Shown: positions 12,029-23,600 of the stretch, in pieces
Numbering within the stretch: position 1 is the first letter of the stretch
Layout of the letters: every line of letters starts with the position of its first letter
Origin: Paraspadella gotoi
Lineage: Eukaryota; Chaetognatha
NCBI GenBank assembly: GCA_051294375.1
Contig: CM119269.1
Location: 20,006,814 to 20,070,813 of the forward strand
DNA length: 64,000 bases
Direction of reading: 5' to 3'
Position numbers and translations under genes: made by a program
Notes under the pieces: generated by a model
The model's database searches: none
What the model saw: only the letters and a program-made list of their open reading frames with translations
Told to the model about the DNA's origin: nothing

Positions 12029-12874
12029 GTTTCATATGGCGGGAAAATTTTGACAAGTTTTCGGTCCTGGTCGTTGAGTCGGCCCCAAAAAAAGTGAGTT
12101 TAAGTGATGTAAGGAACAGGGGCCGGACCAATTCACATTGTCACTCCCACACGTTTATCTTTTCTACTTATCTAATTACTGTACTTTCTCGCGTCCAGAC
12201 GGCCCCTACCTCTTCTCATTGGAGTGAAGAAAACCTCTGCGACCGAGAGTTTCGCGCTCATTACTATCTCAACATCGAAGCTAGCGACGGTATGGGACGC
12301 CTGCCAAGTACTGCAGTACGTTATGTTGCGTTGCTAGTCTATTGCGCCTTACTAAATTGTTTCACAAGTGCTGTAACAAGTGCTGTACATTTGTCTAATG
12401 CATTTCAATTCATGCTGTTTATTAGTTACATCTCAGAAGGACCTTTTCTTGCTTTTCACCAGTTTAGTTATGTTGAATGAAAAACGTCCTGAAAAAAGTT
12501 ACACTCTACCCGTCAGAACTCAAGTTACCGCTGTTTCCGTCGAGACGGTCAACGACGAAGCCCCCAGTTTTCAACAACTCCATCCTACACGGCGTCATTC
12601 AACCCCAGCATCAGAATCGGCCAGCCCATCCTCAGAGTCTCCGCGCGAGATAAAGACCAAGGTGGGGGATAACATTTGACGCTGCCTTAATACAAAAGTG
12701 GAGATGACGATGTCGATTTTCGTTTACTAAACTATCGCTCCTCTTTGGACCTTTCGCCAGGAGAATGGTTCACGTGCGCCACTCGTATCGTCCGGCAAAC
12801 GCAGTCGAGGTCTTCTGCTCTTACGGACATTCGACAGAGGAACCGTGTGGTGACGCCTCAAAAGGAGGATCGAA
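12029..12874 (+). pseudogene. Damaged copies of four cadherin-repeat exons (first copy)
   Basis: Four segments correspond to the clean exons at 19317, 19483, 19799 and 20041: about 12029-12093, 12199-12316, 12517-12661 and 12761-12874. Splice sites are mostly recognisable, but frames break repeatedly. For example, the stretch that reads DVNDEAPIF in the second copy reads EAPSFQQLH here after an inserted base. As written this copy cannot encode the protein. It could be a sequencing-error version of the same locus and not a true pseudogene. Confidence 0.75.
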
Positions 12875-14077
12875 GGGTTGAGGAAGTTTTTGGTGTGAAG
12901 TTAGTTTAAGATATTTCCGGTATTACTATGGACATGTATCTTATGAATTAAACTTTGATTAGAACTTTGCAAAAAAAAGGTTACTGTTAAGTTTCGAGAA
13001 TGATATATTTAGGGGGGCGCTAATAGAGTGGCGCTACAAGCTATCAAAGTTATTAATCGAATTATCATTATTTGATCTCGTAGATTAGTTTTCCTACACG
13101 TTAAACCTCATAATTCTAATTTTTATTCGTTTGGTTTATTTGGTTGCTGAGTATGCTAATGTATTCATTTTTGATATGAAATAAAATTCTCATTTGATTT
13201 AAAAATTTAGGCAAAAAAGTAAAAAAGAATATGAGTTGGTCTCACGTCCCTCGCTGTTATCAAAGAGAAAGATAGAGAGATTAGAGAGGTTAGAGTGAGG
13301 AGAGGAGAGATGAGATAGAGAGAGATGAGAGACTGAGATGAGAGAGAGAGAGATGAAGAGAGAGATCGGGAGATAGAAATGAAAAGACCACGAGAGACGG
13401 AACAATTAACCTGGTGATTCTAATCTGTAAGAGGCAAACTGATTTACGTAATGGAGTTTCCTGCGAAGCAATTTCCCAAACACTAGGATCCACGCATGCG
13501 AACTATCGCAAAAAAGTCTTTTGGCTGCGTCATAATACCATAAAACGCCAAAACAATCATCTTATTTTAAAATCAATGACAATCTTAAATTACATCAATC
13601 ATTTATATTCCTAAAATTATGCTCACTCGTTAGAAAATATTTAAAAGAAATTTCAGTAGTCGAAGGAAATTCAATTTACCAATGAATTGAACCGGTAAAA
13701 AGATAAATTAATTTCATTTGATCAGGAATAGTATAATTTTTTAAATCACAAATGTCGGATAAAATTTTTCTTAAGCTTTATTCAGAAAAAAATGACAAAA
13801 AAAGAAAAAGATCACGCGTTCCAAAAATTCGGCGCATTCGACGTTTCGTCAAACATCTGATGCCGAAGAAAAAAAAAACATCGTGACATCTTGCGTTCGC
13901 ATTTCGAAAGCCACGCCCCATGACTCTTTAGTTAAATCCGACGACGTCTTTTGTTTTCAACTTCGTCATCGATTCAATCTTTTCTCCGCTTCCTTTACTG
14001 TAAGCTTTACCAGCGCATTCACCCCAAGTCTTTTACTGCCTCACACGCCATACTTTCCCACTCTAGTTCTCTTAAAC

Positions 14078-16705
14078 ATGGAGTCCCAGAACGAGCGATC
14101 CCAACTCTGACGCGTCACGTGATGCGTTAGGCGGTCGCGGGCACCGATTCGGGAAAGCAGATCTCTTCACCAACGACGTGGAGAGCGGGGCGTGAGCAGA
14201 GGATGAGAGAAGTATGATATTTCGATTGGTCGATCGATTGACTTGACACTTGATTGATTGATCATTCATTCCGCCAGTTCTTCCCTGGAAGTCGGGTCTA
14301 TCCTCGTCGGCCAACGCGCTCGTCATGTTTTTATTCTTCTTTATCGCCGTCGTCCTCCTCACTGAGAAAACATCAGGAACAACGACGACAACAACAAACA
14401 AGGCGTCAGATATATAAACATCAGGACCCCGTGAGCCAGGCCTCGTGCGACCCGAACCGGAAACCGCTCGGGCGCCGCGAGAAAAAGGCGGCCAAGGTGA
14501 CGCGAGGGAAGCGACAGGGAGGGCGACCGGAATCCGGGCCGACCCGGCCAAAGTGGCGTCTGGGCCCTGATCGGTCCGTGCAAAACCTGACGGAATCTGT
14601 GGATCGATTGACCGAGAAGATGCGACGAAGAGAGGGATCCGAGGTGGCGCGGGCCTCTTCTCCTTCTTCTTCATCGTTTCTTCTTCTTCTTCATCGTCTT
14701 CTCTTCTTCCTCCTCTTCTTCTTCCTCCTCTTCATTCTCCTCCTCTTCATCCTCCGCGATCCTCGCCGAATCCGAGCCACCTCAACCGCTTCTACGACTC
14801 GCGCAAACCCTCGCGCGACTACCGCGACCCGCGCTACTCCTGTCCGGACACCGTCGCGAGGGAATTCGTAGCCCGTCGTCCGCGCGGTCGTTGGTCCAAG
14901 TGCTACTTTCTACGATCCGAACCGAGCAGCGGACGGCGAAGGGAGCGGCGGAATCTGCTCGGAATGTCCGGCGCGACTGGTTGACCTTCGATGGAAGGGA
15001 GGAGGAGATTTCGAGAGGAAATGCGTCAATGTGAGACTTACAGAGGGAAAAAAAGAGGTAGTGTATAAGAGAAAGTAAAATTATATTTACGACATATTCC
15101 GGCTTAATTCAGAGAGCATTTGGACTTTAATTTTTAAAACTTTTCCTCTACAGGAGAGTTATTATTGGCAGTCGGTGAGCGTATGGATCGGAGCGTCGCA
15201 GTTCTCATCCGCCCTCCGATGCGTCGCGGTTTGGAAACAAAACGATGGCCAATAACCTCGTTTCTCGGACCTCTACGATTCTTATCAAGAAACCGATCCT
15301 CCAACGCCCTTGGGCCGATGGTGAGACTTTCCTTGCCTCCTGCGCATTTAAGTATGTAAACGTGGGAACTTCCCATCGCAAAGGCAATCTAGGGTGGAGA
15401 ACGTCACCCCTGCTGGACAAGTCATAGTTTTGTTTGCGAAGCGGCCCTCAAAAGAATCTCCAGCCCTCCGTAGAACCTGCATTCGACCCGACCATTGGCT
15501 TGTCGCACGGTAGAAAGGTGTGCAACACCTCTGGCGATGAAGTTTGCCTCTCTGCGTTGTCAAACGAGCCAGCTTCGGGGAGACCAGTACGCCAGGGATG
15601 CAATTCGCTATGGGGGCGCCTGCTCGAGGATTCGCGGACCGAAAAAGCACAATGCTGTTATGACAAGGTTTGATCCTCTCCATATGACTCGTTTCATTTT
15701 AATGAATTGGTGCGATCGGCCGCTCCGAAGCGCAAGAGTCAACGATTGGCGCCTGGAACGGAACTGAGTTCACTTCAACACCAGCTTTACCGGATGGCAC
15801 GAGTCCGAACCTAGGCAGATGCAAACCTTTGCCTTAAATTGTGGACCTGCGGACCAGGAACAGCTATTCTCGGAATGTCTTATTCGGCTCTCGGAATCTT
15901 GCTTTAAGTGGGAAGAGATTCATTTGTGAAATCTGCCCGAGTCGCGGCTGGCCCGCAATGGGAAAATACTGACCAGTTTCATTTTCCGATCCTGCGGTGT
16001 CTGTCTCCAAACTCGAGGGGCGACGTGTTTTCGCTTTCGTGCAGCAGCAGCTTGAATCGATCGGAGGCCCGTCACTTTTGTTCGCACTGGAGGGCTCTTT
16101 GTCGCGTCACCAATTCGTTCGTGGACGATTTAGTGCAACAAGGGGGTCTCGTGCTTAACAACACAGAGTTTTTTGAAGCGAAAATTCCGAGAAGAGATAA
16201 AAATGATTCTTCAACTTGTTTAAAGTCCTTTGGATGATGGACGTTGAGAATTCAACTGAATCGAATCAATGACGTTCCTACCCTCGGCCGAAGAGCAGCC
16301 AATTACAGTTGGTCGGTGGATCCAGCATCTTTGAAGAAAAACGTCATGGTTGACGGTCAACCTGTTTGCGATGACAACTGGGACATGACCGGACGCAAAG
16401 TCGTCTGTCGGAGTTGGACTGTGATGCCATCACCCTCACGCGTCGGTTTCCAGATATGGAAGTGTCTTCTTCTAAATCAGGATGGGACGACGGTCCGGTG
16501 CCGAGGAAACGGAGAAGAGGCTGTCGACTGTTCCCCATCAGACATGGATAATTTGTGGACCTACTGAAGGGGCTGGGGTCAAGTGCCACCACAGCGGTCG
16601 TTCCCAGAGGGTTTTAAGCTGTTACGAGGGCATGCAGTCTTAATTTTGAGAAAGTGACGACGATCAGAGAACCTGCGTTCATTTGCCGAAGAAAATCCCA
16701 CCTAA
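14078..16705 (+). pseudogene. Frameshifted copy of the lectin/SRCR gene (first copy)
   Basis: Start, transmembrane segment, poly-Ser stalk, lectin domains and SRCR domain can all be traced against 21361-23920, but reading frames switch many times through single-base insertions (for example an extra c in gtcacccctgctgg at about 15410, and an extra g in gaagcggccctc at about 15440). Changes occur at the same density in the introns. No ORF in this copy spans more than part of a domain. Interpret together with the duplication: artefact of raw reads or a recently dead tandem paralogue. Confidence 0.75.
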
Positions 16706-17249
16706 AATGACTCGAGTTCTTATGAAGATCTTTAAAAGTTTAGCTGCAGTTATCTAAGTTAAACCACCTGTACATTTACTGTCACGTCAAGAATGAAATT
16801 TTTAATGAAAAATTTATTGTTTTCATGAACCGTCATTGTGAAAGTGATTGTAAGAAATCTGTTTCTGATAATTTTGCAAAAGTATCATCATTGGAATTTT
16901 TATTTTTTTATCAAAACAAAGCTTAGTTCCGCCAAACTGTTTGAAAATGTTATTAAGAATTAAACACTAATGAAACAAATTCGATTTCTTTCTGAATTCT
17001 CTTAGCGCTATTGCTGAAACATTTACATTTGTTTACAGAGGACAAGCTATTAGCACGTTTTCCATTGTATAGAATTCAAAAAGGTTTTGCATAATTTATT
17101 TTTTCATTATCTTTTTACATCGAATCAACAGCGATGGATTAGTAAACCATTTCTACTACTAAGTCTGTAAAAACCTAAGATAACTAGGTAGATAGGTTCC
17201 CCAATCCACGACCCTTACCTTTCCCAACCACAATCATTTACTTCAGGGA

Positions 17250-19270
17250 AAAACGTAAGGCCCTCAGACCCGCCCGATCGTCGACGAACTCGAGATCGAA
17301 AGCCAAAGATTCCGGCGACGAACCTCGCAGTCAAAGCCCGATCGCGGGCATCAGATTCGACGGCAATGTGTGCAGAAGGTTGATTTGATAGAATCAATAA
17401 TAATTTATTGATTTAGTTATCGAGTTATTTAATTGATTTATTTGTTTGAAATTTGGTTACTGAATGACAAGGCTTATGTTTTTGATTTGTTTGCTTTATT
17501 GATTCATTTGGTGATTCTTTTCCGCCCACAGTGGCCGGAAAACCCCGATTCGGGGCCTTACCCGGCGTCTACTTCGGCCCACTCTCCGGCGTAGGATCCT
17601 CTTCTCGCCGGTCAAGTTTCCGTGAAGGGAGAACAATTATGGAGATAACAAGAGAAGTAAATATTAAAGAGAAGGAGGAAAGGAAAGGAGTCAGGAAGAA
17701 CAGGCGCCATCACTTCCTTCGCCAACGATGGTGATTCAAGACGGACCGCGGTGAGGGTCTCTTTTCATTTAGCCTTTTTTTTTGATAAAAAATTTTTTTT
17801 TACGGATGTTTTTTATCATGTTAGTTAGTGTTGGTTGCATGATAACTTTCAACTTAATAACTTTTGTCCATTCAATGTCTTCAACAATATCTTTGACGAG
17901 TTAATATGAACTGGGGGTTCAAAATTTGTGCCTTAAAAAAAGAATTATTCCAAACTATTTTCCTTACCTCGCTCCCTGCCAAAAAAAAGCGTTCCCCGTT
18001 CGGACCCCGAGTCTTCGCCCTCCATACCTACTTCGCGCCTTCCGCGCGGCGTCGTCAGCCTCAGAACGCTCACGGCGCCCACCCTCCGTTTCAATCGGCC
18101 TCGCGATCTCGCATCGCCGGAAGCGAGGGAGATGGGCGCGCCGCGTCCTGCGATCTCCTCGGCGCCGGGCGTTGTGAAAATTAAGGCGGCAGGTGGAGGC
18201 GTGCAGGTGACGCAGTTCTTAGAGCGTGGTAAGTCGTAGTGGGTGGGGGTCTTGGTTCATGTGTTCAAGTCTGAAAGGACAGGAGACGAGGAGGTATAGA
18301 AAGAGGAGATGCTAAAGGTGAAAAGGCCGGTTCTCTCAGTTTCTTGTATACTTATCCATCCCTCTTCTAACTTTTCAGGTTCGGTCGAAGGCGATGTTCG
18401 CCCTCACCGTCCGAACGTCCTTTACCACCGAGCCCGAATCGTTCGATCTCCCCCCCTACCTCAAATCCGGCGGCCTCAAGACTCTCTCGGGGATCGGCAA
18501 GACGAGGCGGCGCTCACTTACTTTCAGGTGGGGAGCTGGAAAAAGTAGGAATTTGGGATCATGCCTTTCTTCGCGATGGTTTTAACAATGTTTAAAGGTC
18601 GTTACTAAATGGGCAATGTTGGGTATGAAATAAAGCCTGACTGTTTAACTTGCTTTCGTTGGTTAAGGCCTTCTGTCACTCTTTAAAAGATATTAAGCAT
18701 ACAGGGCTGACCCCGCAAGCTCTTAATCGAAGGACTTTCTCTCCAGTAGTAATTAGAGTCCGCAAGAGTGTGTGTCGTGGTGCGGCGTGTATAATCGGCG
18801 AGGGCGGTAGTACAGTGGGTAAAGTGATAGGGCCATAATTCTTTATCTCCTTTCCTCTTCTTGCTTCAGCTTCGAGCGACGTCGCTCAGTTCTTCGTCAC
18901 CGGCGACACACGACAGTCGCGAGAGCCGAGATGCGCCGACGCGGAGGGTTGATCGTCGAGGAGAGTCTCGGGGAAAGGGAAGCGGAAGAGGCGGAGAAGG
19001 AAAGAGGAAGAAGATGAAGAGTTCGAGTGCCTTGGTTTGTTGTCTTAAATAGTTAAAGTTAAGAGATTATTTTATTATTATTATGTTGATGTCTCGCTCG
19101 TCTCTCTTGCTCTCTCGTGCTCTCTTCGTCGTGCTCTCTCTCTTCTCTTCTCTCTCTCTCCTCTCTCTCATCTCTCCCCTCAGAATCCTCCAGTTTTGAT
19201 GTGCAGTACGCACGTGGTGGAGAACAAGGGAAAATGGGTTCAGGATCCGCGGAGGATGGAACGATCCCCG
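17250..19270 (+). pseudogene. Damaged copies of the last cadherin, linker and SEA exons (first copy)
   Basis: Segments at about 17255-17380, 17533-17730, 17988-18225, 18380-18530, 18870-19033 and 19184-19270 correspond to the clean exons at 24450, 24728, 25185, 25563, 26005 and 26300. Insertions disrupt all of them. The final one stops short at the junction with the second copy, so this unit has no transmembrane or tail exons of its own. Confidence 0.7.
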
Positions 19271-19316
19271 AGAGATTAAAAAACAGAAAAAATGAATCAC
19301 CACTTACCTTTTTCAG

Positions 19317-20584
19317 GTTTCATATTTTGGCGGGAAATTTTGACGAAGTTTTCGGCCTGGTCGTGAGTCGGCCCAAAAAAAGTGAGTTTAAGTGATTGTT
19401 AAGAACAGGGGCCGACAATTCACATTGTCACTCCCACACGTTTATCTTTCTACTTATCTATTACTGTACTTCTCGCGTCCAGACGGCCCCTACCTCTTTC
19501 TCGATCTGGAAGTGAAGAAACCTCTGGACCGAGAGTTTCGCGCTCATTACAATCTCAACATCGAAGCTAGCGACGGTGGGACGCCTGCCAAGTACTGCAG
19601 GTACGTTGTTGCGTTGCTAGTTTCTATTGCGCCTTACTTAAATGTGTTCACAAGTGCTGTAACAAGTGCTGTACATTTGTCTAATGCATTCAATTCATGC
19701 GTTGATTAGTTACATCAGAAGGACCTTTTCTGCTTTTCACCAGTTTAGTTATGTTTGAATGAAAACGTCCTAAAAATAGTTACACTCTTACCCGTCAGAA
19801 CTCAAGTTCGCGTTTCCGTCGGAGACGTCAACGACGAAGCCCCCATTTTCAACAACTCCATCTACTACGGCGTCATCAACCCCAGCATCAGAATCGGCCA
19901 GCCCATCCTCAGAGTCTCCGCGCGAGATAAAGACCAAGGTGGGGGATAACATTTTGACGCTGCCTTTAATACAAAAGTGGAGATGACGATGTCGATTTCG
20001 TCTACTAAACTATCGCTTCCCTCTTTGGACCTTTCGCCAGGCAAGAATGGTCACGTGCGCTACTCTATCGTCGGCAACGCAGTCGAGCGTCTTCTGCCTC
20101 TTTACGACATCGACAGAGGAACCGGTGTGGTGACGCTCAAAAGGAGGATCGAGGTGAGGAAGTTTTGGTGCGAAGTAGTTTAGATATTTGGTATTACTAT
20201 GTACATGTATTTATGAATTAAACTTTGATTAGAACTTTGCAAAAAAAAGGTTACTGTTAAGTTTCAGAATGATATATTTAGGGGGGGCAATAGAGTGGCG
20301 CTTACAAGCTATCAAAGAATTATTAATCAATTATCATTATTTGATCTCGGTAGATTAGTTTTGCCTACACGTTAAACCTCATAATTCTAATTTTTATTCG
20401 TTTGGTTTATTTGTGTTGCTCGATATGCTAATTGTATTCATTTTTGATATGAAAATAAAAATTCTCGATTGAATTTGATTTAAAAATTTAAGGCAAAAAA
20501 GTAAAAAAGAATATGAGTTGGTCTCACGTCCCTCGATGTTATCAAAGAAGAAAGATTAGAGAGATTAGAGAGGTTAGAGTAGAG

Positions 20585-20649
<65 letters not shown>

Positions 20650-23600
20650 TCCGGGGAGATGAAATGAAAAGACCAGAGAGACGGAACAATTAAACCTGGT
20701 GATCTATCTGTAAGAGGCAAAACTGATTTACGTAATGGAGTTTCCTGGAAGCAATTCCCAACACTAGGATCCACGCATTGCGAACTATCGCAAAAAAGTC
20801 TTTTTGGCTAGACGTCATAATACCATAAAACGCCAAAACAATTTATCTTTATTTTAAAATCAATGACATCTTAAATTACATCAATCATTTATTCCTAAAA
20901 TTTTCTCACTCGTTTAGAAAATATAAAAGAAATTTCAGTAGTCCTAAAGGAAATTCAATTTACCAATGAATTGAACCGGTAAAAAAGATAAAATTAATTT
21001 TCATTTTGATCAGGAATATATAATTTTTTAAATCACAAATGTCGGATAAAATTTTTCTTAAGCTTTATTAAAAAAATGACAAAAAAAGAAAAAGATCACG
21101 CGTTCCCAAAAATCGGCGCAATTTCGACGTCGTCAGAAAATCTGATGCGAAGAAAAAAAAAAACATCGTTGACATCTTGCGTTCGATTTCGAAAGCCACG
21201 CCCCTATTGACTCTTTAGTTAAATCCGACGACGTCTTTTGTTTTCAACGTCGTCATCGATTAATCTTTTCTCCGCTTCCTTTACTGTAAGCTTTACCAGC
21301 GCATTCACCCCAAGTCTTTACTGCTCACCACGCCATACTTCCCACTCTAGTCTCTTAAACATGGAGTCCAGAACGGAGCGATCCAACTCTGACGGTCACG
21401 TGATGGCGTTAGGCGTCGGCGGCACCGATTCGAAAGCAGATCTCTTCACCAACGACGTTGGAGAGCGGGGCGTGATGCAGAGGATGAGAGAAGGTATGTA
21501 TTTCGATTGGTCGATCGATTGACTTGACACTTGATTGATTGATTCATTCATTCCCGCCAGTTCTTCCCTGGAATCGGGTCATCCTCGTCGCCAACGCGCT
21601 CGTCATGTTTATTCTCTTTATCGCCGTCGTCCTCCTCATGAGAAACATCAGGAACAACGACGACAACAACAACAAAGGCGTCAGATATATAAAATCAGGA
21701 CCCGTGAGCCAGGGCCTCGTCGACCCCGGGAACCGGAACCGCTCGGGCGCCGGAGAAAAAGGCGGCCAAGGTGACGGCGAGGGAAGCGACAGGGAGGGCG
21801 ACCGGAATCCGGGCCGACCCGGCCGAAAGTGGCGTCTGGGCCCGCTGATCGGTTCCGTGCAAAACCTGACGGAATCTGTGGATCGATTGACCGAGAAGAT
21901 GGACGAAGAGAGGGATCGAGGTGGCGCGGCCTCTTCTCCTTCTTCTTCATCGTCTTCTTCTTCTTCATCGTCTTCTTCTTCTTCCTCCTCTTCTTCTTCC
22001 TCCTCTTCTTCTTCCTCCTCTTCATCCTCCGCGATCCTCGCCGACATCCGAGCCACCCTCAACCGCTTCTACGATCGCGAAACCTCGCGCGACTACCGCG
22101 ACCCGCGCTACTCCTGTCCGGACGACGTCGCGAGGGAATTCGTCGCCGTCGGTCCGCGCGGTCGTTGGTCCAAGTGCTACTTCTACGATCCGGACGAGCA
22201 GCGGACGGCGAAGGAGGCGGCGGAATTCTGCTCGCGAATGTCCGGGCGACTGGTTACCTTCGATGGAAGGGAGGAGGAGGATTTCGTAGAGGAAATGGTC
22301 AATGAGACTTACAGAAGGGGAAAAAAGGGTAGGTGTATAAGAGAAAGTAAATTATATACTGACATATTCCGGCTTAATTCAGAGAGCATTGCCTTAATTT
22401 TAAACTTTTCCTCTACAGGAAGTTATTATTGGCAGTCGGTCGAGGTATGGATCGGAGCGTCGCAGTCTCATCCGCCCTCCGATGGTCGCTGGTTTTGGAA
22501 CAAAACGATGGCCAATAACCTCGTTTCCTCGACCTCTAACGATTCTTATCAAGAACCGATCCTCAACGCCACTTGGGCCGATGGTGAGACTTTCCTTGCC
22601 TCCTGCGCATTTAAGTATGTACACGTGGGAACATCCCATCGCAAAGGCAATCTAGGGTGGAGAACGTCACCCTGCTGGACAAGTCATAGTTTTGTTTGCG
22701 AAGCGCCCTCAAAGAATCTCCAGCCATCCGTAGAACCTGCATCGACCCCGACCATTGGCTTGTCGCACGGTAGAAAGGTTTGCAACACCTCTGGCGATGA
22801 AGTTTGCCTCTGGTTGTCAAACGAGCCAGCTTCGTGGGAGACCAGTCGCCAGGGATGCAATTCGCTTGGGGGGCGCCTGCTCGAGATTCGCGGACCGAAA
22901 AAGCACAATGCTGTTATGACAAGTTTGATCCTCTCCTATGACTCGTTTCATTTTAATGAATGGTGGATCGGCGCCCGAAGCGCAAGAGTCAACGATTGGC
23001 GCTGGAACGGAACTGGAGTTCACTTCAACACCAGCTTTACCGGATGGCACGAGTCCGAACCTAGGCCAGATGCAAACCTTTGCCTAAATTTGGACCTGCG
23101 GACCGGGAACAGCTATTCTCGGATGTCTTATTGGCTCTCGGAATCTTGCTTTAAGTGGAAGAGATTCATTTGTGAAATCCCGCCCGAGTCGGGCTGGCCG
23201 CAATGGGAAAATACTGACCATTTCATTTCCGATCCTGCGTGTCTGTCTCCAAACGAGGGGGCGACGTGTTTTCGCTTCGTGCAGCAGCAGCTGAATCGAT
23301 CGGAGGCCCGTCACTTTTGTCGCACTGGAGGCTCTTTGTCGCGTCACCAATTCGTTCGTGGACGATTAGTGCAACAAGGGGTCGTCCTTAACAACACAGA
23401 TTTTTTTGAGCGAAAATTCCGAGAAGAGATAAAAATGATTTTCAACTTGTTTAAAGTCCTTTGGATGATGGACGTTGAGTCGACTGACGAATCAATGACG
23501 TCCTACCCTCGGAAGAGCAGCCAATTACAGTTGGTCGGTGGATCCAGCATCTTTGAAGGAAACGTCATGGTTGACGGTCAACCTGTTTGCGATGACAACT

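Larger units (their letters stand above)
11985..19270 (+). repeat. First, indel-rich copy of a tandem duplication of about 7.2 kb
   Basis: This block matches 19271-26373 in the same order and orientation, exons and introns alike, starting at gattaaaaaacagaaaaaatg (11983 and 19274). Differences are dominated by one-base insertions and deletions, roughly one every few tens of bases, in coding and non-coding sequence equally. The junction with the second copy falls inside the last exon of the unit (about 19265), after aacgatcccc. This pattern is unlike selection-shaped decay and resembles raw single-molecule sequence retained in the assembly, but a real tandem duplication with one poorly sequenced copy cannot be excluded. 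Confidence 0.85.

Noticed and set aside
12029-19270. A second functional cadherin/lectin gene pair
   Set aside because: Frames are broken throughout; annotated as the damaged first copy of the duplication instead.
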